DNA of 16,266 nucleotides from JANMEX01 sp031423755 (GTDB lineage Bacteria; Pseudomonadota; Alphaproteobacteria; Rhizobiales; Rhizobiaceae). Positions 7,057-14,002 of this stretch are shown here, in pieces. The stretch covers positions 1-16,266 of the forward strand of contig JANPGC010000021.1 of NCBI GenBank assembly GCA_031423755.1. The letters are read 5' to 3'. Positions within the stretch are counted from its first letter, which is position 1, and each line of letters begins with the position of its first letter. The notes below the pieces were generated by a model that saw only the letters and a list, made by a program, of their open reading frames with translations, was not told the DNA's origin and searched no databases. A program made the position numbers and the translations under genes.

Positions 7057-8283
7057 TTGGATACTTCTGCCAAACTGCCTTCCTTTCGCCGCCCTACAAT
7101 GGCGGAAGTGGACTGCTGGTTTATCGGGCTCGCGTTTTCAGCGCCTTGCTTTGCCGGCTCCATGATCAGTTTTCTATATTACGGCGCTATAATCTGGGGA
7201 TTGGCCAGTATTGCAATTCGACGATATCCCGTCGATATTCCGCCTTCGGCAAGAGTTTTCGTCAACGCCAGTCTCGCCTATGCATTTGTCATGCTGTTCA
7301 CAAGCGTGGCAAATGATCGGTTTTCCGGGATTGTGCCGGGTTTGATCGCTGGCGCCGCATTTTATGGCGTTCCGGTTTTTATCTCGCGGCTGCGCCATTC
7401 CAACCCACAGGCCGTTTTTGAATTCATGTGTCTCTACGCGCCGGTTGGGGCTTTGCTGGGACTGTTGGCGGCAGTTGTGCAGGTTGTTGCCGGCACTGGT
7501 CCCGCGGAAGGCGGCGCTGGCAATGCCTCGGTATTCGGATTTTCGGCTGCGGTGCTTGGCGGCATTTCACTGGCCAATGTGCTCTCTGAAAACCGGTTCA
7601 GGAAATATCTCGCCATTGCCGGCTTTGCCGCAGGGATGTGCGCATTGATCCTGTCCCGCACAAGGGCGCTTTATCCGGTGATGGTGTTTGCTCCTGCGCT
7701 GCTGCTGCTTGTTTCACGCGGCGATGCCAAAATGCGCCTGCAATTTGTTGCAACCTTGCTTTCCGTGACAGTCTTCGGCCCGTTATTTTTTTGGGACCGA
7801 ATTGCAAATGATTTTGCCAACGTCACTTTTGAGTTTTCGCAGATTGGCTCTGACCCGGTTTCCAGTTCAATGGGCATGCGTGTCGAGCTTTGGAAAGCGT
7901 CCTGGAGCGCCTTTATGGACTCGGCTTGGTTCGGGTATGGCCAAATCCACAATATGCAATCAGTCATTCCCCATCTCTCCGATCTGGTGTCGTACATACG
8001 GTTTACACACTTGCACAATGTGTGGGTTGACAGTGCAGTATCGGGGGGTATTTTGGGGGTTGTGGCAGTTTCAGCTGTCTTTCTTTCGCCTGTTCTAAAT
8101 GTATTCGGCAAAAATCTTGCGAAGAATGATGCGAGGTTAGATTATATCATTATTTTTGTTTCGTTGGTTGGAATACTAAATAGCCTTTTCAATACGCTTT
8201 TTACTCATGATATAATGAGCGTTGTTTATCTGTTGCCGATACTCGTTGTCATGGCCTGTCAAAATCCGAAGGCCCGTGCCTGA
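7057..8283 (+). CDS. Wzy/WaaL-type O-antigen polymerase or ligase
   Basis: This is an integral membrane protein of about 408 residues with roughly ten hydrophobic helices. In the C-terminal half, a large periplasmic loop carries RVELWKASWSAF, then FGYGQ, then HLHNVWVDSAVSGGILG. That combination (R..LW ahead of G.G, and HN...... GILG before the next helix) is the hallmark of the Wzy_C/O-antigen ligase family, which polymerises lipid-linked repeat units or transfers glycan to its acceptor in the periplasm. Polymerase versus ligase cannot be settled by sequence, but the Wzz-like partner directly upstream favours polymerase. The start is uncertain. TTG at 7057-7059 has GGGAGAG six bases ahead and is preferred; the frame extends to TTG at 6976 without a ribosome site, and an ATG at 7099-7101 also lacks one. 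Codon use becomes more AT-rich towards the 3' end (about 8090-8230). Confidence 0.82.
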   Translation: MDTSAKLPSFRRPTMAEVDCWFIGLAFSAPCFAGSMISFLYYGAIIWGLASIAIRRYPVDIPPSARVFVNASLAYAFVMLFTSVANDRFSGIVPGLIAGAAFYGVPVFISRLRHSNPQAVFEFMCLYAPVGALLGLLAAVVQVVAGTGPAEGGAGNASVFGFSAAVLGGISLANVLSENRFRKYLAIAGFAAGMCALILSRTRALYPVMVFAPALLLLVSRGDAKMRLQFVATLLSVTVFGPLFFWDRIANDFANVTFEFSQIGSDPVSSSMGMRVELWKASWSAFMDSAWFGYGQIHNMQSVIPHLSDLVSYIRFTHLHNVWVDSAVSGGILGVVAVSAVFLSPVLNVFGKNLAKNDARLDYIIIFVSLVGILNSLFNTLFTHDIMSVVYLLPILVVMACQNPKARA

Positions 8284-8604
8284 ACCTGGTTTTTCGGAGT
8301 TGATGCCGGGGTCTTTAGAGTTCGCCTTGGGGAAGTGCGCAGATTGGCGACATCGCGGACACTCATGCGCAAACATCAAGAACATTGTCAGGCTGCAAAC
8401 GCATGGAGGGTTTGAACCGCGTTCACGGAGAAGGGCAAGATGTCCATGAGGATTTATTGTGTGTGCGAGGCGCTCCCGCGTGGAATCTGGCCCATAGCCC
8501 ATCCCTCCATTCGAGAGAAAATACTGCGCCATCAAAATCCGGGATCAGACGTCTAAGTGGCAAGTTCAAGAGAAAATTGGCTGTGTGGAAAGCAATCCCG
8601 CCTC
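8284..8604. other. Gene-free stretch between convergent genes
   Basis: These 321 bases separate the end of the polymerase gene from the end of the phosphoglycosyl transferase gene. Short open frames exist on both strands but none has a ribosome site, a recognisable family or a convincing composition. I see no intrinsic terminator with a T-run for either gene here. Confidence 0.5.
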
Positions 8605-9219
8605 TCAGTTTCCGCTGCGCTTGACCACTTTAAACACTGTCGCAAAAATTATGCGGAAATAGTCTTTCACCGTCGAGTTTTGAATCCAGGTGAGTTCAAG
8701 CGCCGACCGTTGCGCAAGATTTGCTGTGTCCGATTTCAGTTGCGCGGGTCCGGTGATGCCAGGACGTAGCCTATGGCGCGCAACCCAATATTCCGGCGAA
8801 TAGTCGGATTCTTGTACTGGCGTATCCGGCCTGACACCTATGATGGACATGTCTCCGAACAGCACATTGAAAAATTGCGGTAGCTCATCCATGTGGGATG
8901 ACCGCAAATAGCGCCCGATTTTTGTGATGCGCGGGTCATTGACAGTCGTGGTGCGGAACTTTGCCCTCTCATTGCCGAGATTGGCAGAACCCTTTCCGGA
9001 TGAATCGCCCAGAAAGCGGTCCGGGTCCACGGTCATGGTGCGGAATTTCAGAATTTTAAAATGCGCGCCATTTTGCCCGACGCGCCATTGGCGAAACAAC
9101 ACAGGACCCCGGTCATCATTCCATATCAACAGCGCCAAAATCAACATCGGCACGGACAGCAAAATGATTGCCAATGTCGCCAACAGAATGTCCAACACCC
9201 GGATAATCGTCGAATTCAT
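8605..9219 (-). CDS. Initiating sugar transferase (monotopic phosphoglycosyl transferase)
   Basis: This enzyme transfers a sugar-1-phosphate from a UDP-sugar to undecaprenyl phosphate on the inner face of the membrane, the first step of glycan assembly. At 204 residues it is the short form: one hydrophobic re-entrant segment at about 8-33, then the catalytic domain. Visible motifs are RQWRVG at 43-48, KFRTM at 58-62, and DELPQFFNVLFGDMSIIG at 111-128, which contains the Asp-Glu catalytic pair. The usual GPRP reads GVRP here (128-131), followed by DTPVQ. The C-terminal HRLRPGITG is also typical. ATG at 9217-9219 has AGGGG five bases ahead. It is the last gene of the second minus-strand group, 118 bp after the SDR gene. 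Which sugar it uses cannot be deduced. Confidence 0.9.
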   Translation of the reverse strand: MNSTIIRVLDILLATLAIILLSVPMLILALLIWNDDRGPVLFRQWRVGQNGAHFKILKFRTMTVDPDRFLGDSSGKGSANLGNERAKFRTTTVNDPRITKIGRYLRSSHMDELPQFFNVLFGDMSIIGVRPDTPVQESDYSPEYWVARHRLRPGITGPAQLKSDTANLAQRSALELTWIQNSTVKDYFRIIFATVFKVVKRSGN

Positions 9220-9285
9220 TCAAACCCCTGCCGTTTGCCACAACTTTTCAATATTTCCATTTCCGCTTAGCGCCGAGCCGGCCGC

Positions 9286-9310
9286 GCATCAAGCGCCATA
9301 AGGCTGATGC
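9286..9310 (-). other. Intercistronic hairpin between SDR and sugar transferase genes
   Basis: GCATCA (9286-9291) pairs with TGATGC (9305-9310), and GCC/GGC continue the stem around an ATAA loop with a three-base bulge on one side. No T-run follows, so it more likely affects mRNA processing or stability than termination. Confidence 0.35.
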
Positions 9311-9337
9311 CCGCCCCCGGCGCGTCAGCTCATTTCG

Positions 9338-10168
9338 CTACCACGCCGACAATCCACCATCCACCAGCCAATTCTGACCTGTCACGTAGCTGCTTTCTTC
9401 AGAGAGCAAAAATGCAATCGTCGGCGCAATTTCCGTGGAGTGCGCCATCCGGCCCATGGGAATTCGTGCGGAATATTGATTTTCAAAAACGGTGTTCTGA
9501 CCCGACATGACCCCGCCCGGTGCAACGGAGTTGACGCGGATTCCCCTTGAGCCCCACAGACCGGCCAGATGCCGGGTAAGACCGAGCACGCCTGCTTTGC
9601 TGGTAGAGTAGATCGCCGGGCTGGAAATCTGCCGCCCCAAATAGCGGGAACCGGCATAAATCCGCTGATCGGGAGACATGTGGCCATAAATGGACGCGAT
9701 GTTGACAATGCTTCCAGACATTCCGGCGCCGAGAAGAGGCTTGGCGACCGCACAGCTGAGAAAGAACGGCGCCTCAACATTAACGGCCATGATCTCCCGC
9801 CAGATTGCCGGATCGTAATCCTCATCCGCCGTGAAGAACCCTTCAAGAGAGCTGGATTTGGAGGCGGCATTGTTGACCAGACATACGGCCGGCCTACCAA
9901 AATGCCCGGTGACTTTTTCAACTGTCAGTGCATCATGATCCCGGTTGCCCAGGTCTGCGCCAATGCCGAGAGCCTGAATATCAAAGCCTGTCGCCAACTC
10001 GCCGGCTTTGGCGGCGCAGGCATCGCCATCCCTGTCGAGAAGCACAAGATCCGCGCCCAATCCGGCCAGTTTCTTGCAGATTTCGGTGCCCAAAATGCCC
10101 AAGGCGCCGGTGACAATAACGATTTTCCCGGAAAGACAGCCGAAGTTCGAAGTTATCGCCTCAGCCAT
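9338..10168 (-). CDS. PtmA-like short-chain dehydrogenase/reductase
   Basis: This is a complete NAD(P)-dependent SDR of 276 residues. The cofactor region is TGALGILG at 20-27, a variant in which the second glycine of TGxxxGxG is replaced. NNAA is at 99-102; the catalytic Ser159 (NIAS), Tyr187 and Lys191 (YSTSK) are all present. About 27 residues lie between Ser and Tyr, more than the usual dozen, as I recall for PtmA-type proteins of Campylobacter flagellin glycosylation loci. The end, NWLVDGG, is standard. The start overlaps the end of the CMP-sugar synthetase gene by 8 bp, with GGAGGG five bases ahead, so the two are probably translated together. PtmA has been linked to making the amino-sugar precursor of legionaminic acid; its exact substrate here is unknown and a different sugar oxidation is possible. 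Confidence 0.85.
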   Translation of the reverse strand: MAEAITSNFGCLSGKIVIVTGALGILGTEICKKLAGLGADLVLLDRDGDACAAKAGELATGFDIQALGIGADLGNRDHDALTVEKVTGHFGRPAVCLVNNAASKSSSLEGFFTADEDYDPAIWREIMAVNVEAPFFLSCAVAKPLLGAGMSGSIVNIASIYGHMSPDQRIYAGSRYLGRQISSPAIYSTSKAGVLGLTRHLAGLWGSRGIRVNSVAPGGVMSGQNTVFENQYSARIPMGRMAHSTEIAPTIAFLLSEESSYVTGQNWLVDGGLSAW

Positions 10169-10859
10169 TTGCGCCCTCCATCAAGAACTTCACGAATTTC
10201 AAATCAAGCGGGGAATCGATGTCCAGCGACCTTTCCTCCGGCATTTCGAAAAGGCGTGTTTCCGGATAGAAAACCTTCGGGTCAGCCCGGAACACAGATG
10301 CGTCCCAAACGTAGATTGAGGCGTTCATGTCAAAGGATTTTGGCGCGTCCTGCCTCCTTCCAACCGAGCTCAGCAGTTTCTTTGAAACTGCCACGAAGCC
10401 GCTGGAGTCGAGCTCAACCAGATTGAAATAAGGTGAGCGGCGAGACGGCGCGCCGGTAATGACCGAGGGAGCGTTGGTGCTTTCCAGCAAATGAACAGCG
10501 CCCCTGATGTCATCGGCATTGCGAAGCGGAGAGGTCGCATCGAGGTCAACATAGGTGTCGAATTTTACCCCAGCCCGCGCTTCAGACGTGGTCAGGGCGT
10601 GAAACAGCGTGTGCACTTTTGGGGCGGCGTCCGTCGCCATTTCCGCAGGTCGTTCGATCATCAGATCTGCGCCCGCGTTCTTCGCAGCCTCCAGTATCTG
10701 CGGGCTGTCTGACGAACAGGCAATAAAGTCAAACAAGCCGCTTTCCTTTGCTTGGCGGACGGAATGCGCAATAAGCGGAATGCCTGCAATCAAGGTGATA
10801 TTCTTGTCCGGCACTCCTTTCGAACCGCCTCGGGCGCAAATGCTGCAAAGTCTTTTCAT
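10161..10859 (-). CDS. neuA: CMP-nonulosonate (acylneuraminate) cytidylyltransferase, PtmB/NeuA family
   Basis: This enzyme is predicted to activate a nine-carbon sialic-acid-like sugar with CTP, giving CMP-sugar and pyrophosphate. It has 232 residues, the normal length of a stand-alone catalytic domain. Motifs: ARGGSKGVPDKNI at 9-21 for CTP binding, SSDS near 53-56, DLDATSPLR in the middle, MNASIYVW, and ERSLDIDSPLDL near the C-terminus, where the aspartates bind metal. The start ATG at 10857-10859 shares four bases with the stop of the oxidoreductase gene upstream (ATGA overlap), and its own stop overlaps the SDR start. The three genes are thus coupled. An adjacent ptmA-ptmB type pair recalls Campylobacter legionaminic acid loci. 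Whether it prefers Neu5Ac, legionaminate or KDN is not visible. Confidence 0.9.
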   Translation of the reverse strand: MKRLCSICARGGSKGVPDKNITLIAGIPLIAHSVRQAKESGLFDFIACSSDSPQILEAAKNAGADLMIERPAEMATDAAPKVHTLFHALTTSEARAGVKFDTYVDLDATSPLRNADDIRGAVHLLESTNAPSVITGAPSRRSPYFNLVELDSSGFVAVSKKLLSSVGRRQDAPKSFDMNASIYVWDASVFRADPKVFYPETRLFEMPEERSLDIDSPLDLKFVKFLMEGANG

Positions 10860-11824
10860 CTTACGATCCAGTTTCCGTTCGCCTGCGAGCGTTCCGCCAT
10901 ATCAATCACTTCCATAGTCAGCATTGCTTCATCCAATGTGCAAAGCCTTTTGTCATTGATTTCGAGAGCGGCTAGCTGATCCAGATAGATTGCATCGCGG
11001 CCACCGGAAAACACCGCAACCGTATTTCCGTCAACTGTAACGGTACCACGGATGAAATCGGCGTAATATTGGTGATCTAGCGTCACAATGCTGATGTGGC
11101 GCTGCGCCGGGCGTTCATAGTAATTGATGCCAATTGTGCAATGAAGTGTTTCCACACCTTCAAAGCGGATCAATATCGACCAGCACTCGTCCGCCTGAAT
11201 GCCCAGAACGCCCAAATTTCCGCCGACAGCCATGACTGCATTTGGCTGTTTGCCAGTGAGCCAGAGAACACTGTCAATTTCATGCGACAGATCCCGCAGC
11301 ACCCCGCCGCCTTTTTCTGCCTGAGCCGAATAGCTGTCCTTGGAATCGCGCCCGGATCTCCAGTCAGAAAGATGCTGGCCGCAATGGGCACTGATGTAGC
11401 GGATCGCGGAACTGTCTGATTGCAATGCCTTTTTCAATGCCGTCATGACCGGATGGAATCGCAGGACATAGGCGCAATAGATGTATGAAAAGCGATCCGG
11501 GATTGGCCCGTCGGTCAAATTGGAGGTGATTGGTTTTTCCACCAACAGGGATTGGTCAAATCCGCAATCAGCCAATTCGGCGATATCTTTGATATGCTGC
11601 CCGGTTTCCGTTGCCACAATTACAAAAGCGGGCGCAAAATCCCGGAGCGCGCTGGCAATATCCGCGTAACAGGCAAATTCCATATCCGCAGTTTTTCCGC
11701 GGCGTGACACGACAGCAACTTTCCAACCCAAGTCATTGGCCAGTCTGGCATGGCGACCGCCGATTGAGCCGAATCCGATAACCAACAGGCGCTTGCTTGA
11801 ATTTTCCTGCACACTTTCCGCCAT
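10856..11824 (-). CDS. Gfo/Idh/MocA family oxidoreductase
   Basis: This is an NAD(P)-dependent sugar oxidoreductase of about 322 residues. The Rossmann domain starts with LLVIGFGSIGGRHARL at about 13-28; the EKP motif appears in LLVEKPIT; the C-terminal alpha/beta domain contains GGGVLRDLSHEID, the usual Gfo/Idh/MocA catalytic stretch with Asp and His. The start is the ATG at 11822-11824, with GGAGAA ten bases ahead. A longer frame to 12034 exists, but its extra N-terminus has no family match and covers the intergenic region. It is first in the second minus-strand group and overlaps neuA by 4 bp, so it is very likely part of nonulosonate or amino-sugar synthesis, perhaps acting with the SDR on a sugar intermediate. 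Its substrate is unknown. Confidence 0.85.
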   Translation of the reverse strand: MAESVQENSSKRLLVIGFGSIGGRHARLANDLGWKVAVVSRRGKTADMEFACYADIASALRDFAPAFVIVATETGQHIKDIAELADCGFDQSLLVEKPITSNLTDGPIPDRFSYIYCAYVLRFHPVMTALKKALQSDSSAIRYISAHCGQHLSDWRSGRDSKDSYSAQAEKGGGVLRDLSHEIDSVLWLTGKQPNAVMAVGGNLGVLGIQADECWSILIRFEGVETLHCTIGINYYERPAQRHISIVTLDHQYYADFIRGTVTVDGNTVAVFSGGRDAIYLDQLAALEINDKRLCTLDEAMLTMEVIDMAERSQANGNWIVR

Positions 11825-11935
11825 TTGAATGCAGTTCTCCGTGTTTGCTGTCGCTCTCGCGCAAAACCCGCCGCTTCTCAATTCACTGGTCTTTTGCCAG
11901 TTCTTTACGGGAATCCAGCTTTCCGAACAGGGGCA

Positions 11936-11946
11936 ACCTATTAGGT
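11936..11946. promoter_or_regulatory. Palindrome ACCTATTAGGT in divergent promoter region
   Basis: ACCTA and TAGGT are perfect arms around one T, in the 281-bp gap between the divergent oxidoreductase and Sel1-repeat genes. It is a candidate operator that could act on either gene. Confidence 0.3.
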
Positions 11947-11971
11947 GAATGAGCAAACGCTGGAAACCCGC

Positions 11972-11991
11972 AATTGCCTGTTCTGGCAATT
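11972..11991. promoter_or_regulatory. Inverted repeat AATTGCC-N6-GGCAATT
   Basis: These are perfect 7-bp arms separated by six bases. It lies 26 bases from the previous palindrome in the same divergent gap. The stem is AT-rich at its base and no T-run follows on the minus strand, so a protein-binding site seems more likely than a terminator. Confidence 0.35.
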
Positions 11992-12062
11992 TAATTTGAT
12001 ATTCGACATTTCCGTCCGAAGCGGCAGTCCACACCGATGCAATTGTGCCACTTTCACATGCG

Positions 12063-12077
12063 TTAAGGGTTTATTAG
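12063..12077 (+). promoter_or_regulatory. CtrA-like site TTAA-N7-TTAG
   Basis: The spacing matches the CtrA consensus with one mismatch in the second half. It is 29 bases before the GTG start of the Sel1-repeat gene. Chance occurrence is quite possible. Confidence 0.2.
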
Positions 12078-12105
12078 GCTTGTCGCCAAGGGATCGGAAA
12101 AAAGC

Positions 12106-12735
12106 GTGTCGTATGATCATTCGGGAAAACTGCCCAACAGGACAGGATCGGTCCACAAGGCCGTCGCTGCTTCCATCTTCATCGCTTTGTTGATCGCCGG
12201 TTTCATACTGGTCCAGAAGAACTCCCCTGCCGGGATTGCTGCCGTGCAAGAGCAGAACAAGCAGGAATTGGCTGATCTCGCGCAAAAGAGTGCGCGCGAG
12301 CTGCTGAGTTCGGTTTCCAGTACTGGCAAAGACCGCACGGATGAAGAAATCGATGCGTTCATCGCCAAACACAGTCCGGCTAGATTGACTGCAGTTATTG
12401 CGTATCTGCGGTCGGACAACACGTCGCCGGCAATGCGGTTCATTGCTGCGGAAGTCGGCGAAAGGGCGGGCAAGCGATACCAAAACAGCAATCTGCTGCT
12501 TGCGGCAGTGTCGGAATATATCAGCGGCATAAATGTCCAGAAGGATTTCGTGCACGCCAAAGACCTACTTGACATACCACTTTTGCAACAGGACATCAGG
12601 ACAGACTACTATCTGGGTCTGTGGTGGTCAGACAAATCAAACAAGGAAATGGATGTTGCAACCGCACGGAAGTATTTCAAGAAGGCGGCGGATGCCGGTT
12701 TTACGCCAGCGTTGAAAGCCTTGCAAAAAATCTGA
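12106..12735 (+). CDS. Membrane-anchored Sel1-repeat-like protein of unknown function
   Basis: This protein of 209 residues has one hydrophobic helix at about 19-36 after a short basic N-terminus (signal anchor). A charged, helix-rich region facing the periplasm follows. The C-terminal third resembles a Sel1-like repeat: DYYLGLWWSDK, then ATARKYFKKAADAGFTPALKAL at about 180-206. Such repeats mediate protein contacts, as in rhizobial ExoR. The only plausible start is GTG at 12106-12108; purine-rich bases AAGGGA lie some 12 bases or more ahead, a poor ribosome site. It stands alone on the plus strand inside an otherwise minus-strand cluster, dividing it into two transcription units. Its last codons overlap the left arm of the terminator of the opposing genes. 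A role in glycan assembly or its control is only suggested by position. Confidence 0.65.
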   Translation: MSYDHSGKLPNRTGSVHKAVAASIFIALLIAGFILVQKNSPAGIAAVQEQNKQELADLAQKSARELLSSVSSTGKDRTDEEIDAFIAKHSPARLTAVIAYLRSDNTSPAMRFIAAEVGERAGKRYQNSNLLLAAVSEYISGINVQKDFVHAKDLLDIPLLQQDIRTDYYLGLWWSDKSNKEMDVATARKYFKKAADAGFTPALKALQKI

Positions 12736-12765
12736 TTGGCAGGCTGCCGGGATGCGCCCAATCAG
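12725..12765 (-). terminator. Strong intrinsic terminator of the neuB-neuD-neuC-transferase group
   Basis: CTGATTGG (12732-12739) and CCAATCAG (12758-12765) form a perfect 8-bp stem. On the minus strand the hairpin is followed by ATTTTTTGC, a six-T run starting one base later. It begins at the stop codon of the GT-B transferase gene. Both converging stop codons lie in the hairpin, and the T-run lies inside the end of the Sel1-repeat gene. Confidence 0.75.
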
Positions 12766-13967
12766 GCGATGCTCCCGACCAGATCGATAATTCGCTGCGT
12801 GGCTGTGCCCAGTGGCGGCATGCCAAATTCGGCTGTGGCGCGGCTTGCATAATCTCCGGACAAGAGAGTGTTCACTGCCTCCTCCACGTTGGCAGCAGTC
12901 TTGGCCAATCCGTATTCGGGGTAGCTGACGACATCGTCGAACGCGACGCAGATAACCGGCTTTCCCATCAATGCGGCTTGAAGGCCCATTGTGCTGAGCT
13001 CGACGCAGACCACGTCTGACACCAGCAAGGCTTCCTCTGAGGTCAGGAGTTTCCAGTCCAAAATTCCATGCACGGCGTCAGCGGGAAGCTCGAAGGGGGA
13101 ATTCGGGTGGGGCCGCACAAGATAGGTGAAGGCCGGGTCGATCCGGCAAAGGCGTTCAAACGCATTGACGACAGCTTCCACCGACGAACAGGCGCGTCCG
13201 TAAAACAATTTGTCTTCAATGACTGCGGATGGCCACAGAACGACCTTTTTGTCATCAATGCCCAGTTTTCTGCGCAGGTCGGTGCGGATCTCCGCGTGTT
13301 CCGGGCGCAATAGCAAAGAGTCGAAAACAGGGTTGCCGGTGACGTGTACTTCTGTGCCTTCAAGTCCCGCATCCCGAAGCTCTTGAGCAACCAAAGGTGA
13401 AATGACGGTCAAATGTTCTGCATAGTCGCCCGAAACGATCCAGTTGCGCTCATGAACCAGAAAGAGGTCGCTGACGGCAAGCGACGGGATGCCGACGCGG
13501 CGCGCGGCTTGCAACATGGCATGCTCGAATCTCGGGCTCGTCGTTGTGATAACGACATCCGGTTTTGTCCGGCGCAGATAACGTTCGATCACGGATACCG
13601 GTTTGAACGCCGTACGGCCTTTTGCTCTCACCATGCCGAGCGCAGCGTCCAACCCGTGCTCTTCTGCCAGGGCGCGAAGCCCCAAGGTGAAATAGGCTTG
13701 GGTTTCCGCTGCTGAAATGTCGGGATGGCTTTGCCCGCCCAAAAACGGCTGCACGGCCAAGCGATAGGGTTCATCTGCGCTTTTGTCCGTGTCGAGGAGC
13801 GAGACAACAGAATTTGCTTCAAGCCCCTGGCGCTTGAAGAACTGATATGCCGTGGTGAATCCAATGATCTCGGTGTCATAGCCGGCGTCTTTGAGCGCGC
13901 GAGCAAGCGTGGCGATGATTTGCGCATGTCCGCCGCCGTATGAAGCTAAAAGGGCGCGTTTGGCCAT
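12762..13967 (-). CDS. GT-B-fold glycosyltransferase-like protein
   Basis: A protein of 401 residues with two Rossmann-like halves. The N-terminus LLASYGGGHAQ (7-16) is like the glycine loop of MurG-type GT-B transferases. A central GNPVFDS is at 211-217, and the C-terminal half carries RPHPNS (285-290) and ELSTMGLQAALMGKPVICV (323-341), typical of nucleotide-sugar contacts in GT-B enzymes and in the related 2-epimerase fold. It has no signal peptide or membrane helix, so it is cytosolic or peripheral. The start ATG at 13965-13967 has AAGG nine bases ahead. It follows the neuC-like gene by 35 bp and closes the group, so a good guess is that it transfers the CMP-activated nonulosonic acid or a neighbouring sugar onto the growing glycan. 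I cannot assign it to a numbered glycosyltransferase family. Confidence 0.65.
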   Translation of the reverse strand: MAKRALLASYGGGHAQIIATLARALKDAGYDTEIIGFTTAYQFFKRQGLEANSVVSLLDTDKSADEPYRLAVQPFLGGQSHPDISAAETQAYFTLGLRALAEEHGLDAALGMVRAKGRTAFKPVSVIERYLRRTKPDVVITTTSPRFEHAMLQAARRVGIPSLAVSDLFLVHERNWIVSGDYAEHLTVISPLVAQELRDAGLEGTEVHVTGNPVFDSLLLRPEHAEIRTDLRRKLGIDDKKVVLWPSAVIEDKLFYGRACSSVEAVVNAFERLCRIDPAFTYLVRPHPNSPFELPADAVHGILDWKLLTSEEALLVSDVVCVELSTMGLQAALMGKPVICVAFDDVVSYPEYGLAKTAANVEEAVNTLLSGDYASRATAEFGMPPLGTATQRIIDLVGSIA

Positions 13968-14002
13968 TGGGTATCGCCTTCGGTTTCCGGCTGTCCGGAG
14001 TC

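Noticed and set aside
8176..8535. Minus-strand frame of 119 codons overlapping the polymerase 3' end
   Set aside because: No ribosome site, no domain, partly antisense to conserved polymerase sequence.
8385..8624. Plus-strand frame of 79 codons in the gap after the polymerase
   Set aside because: Composition is not protein-like and its end overlaps the sugar transferase gene.
11825..12555. Minus-strand frames extending the oxidoreductase N-terminus and opposing the Sel1-repeat gene
   Set aside because: The oxidoreductase family N-terminus starts near 11824, and the other frame is antisense to a protein with a clear signal anchor and repeat.
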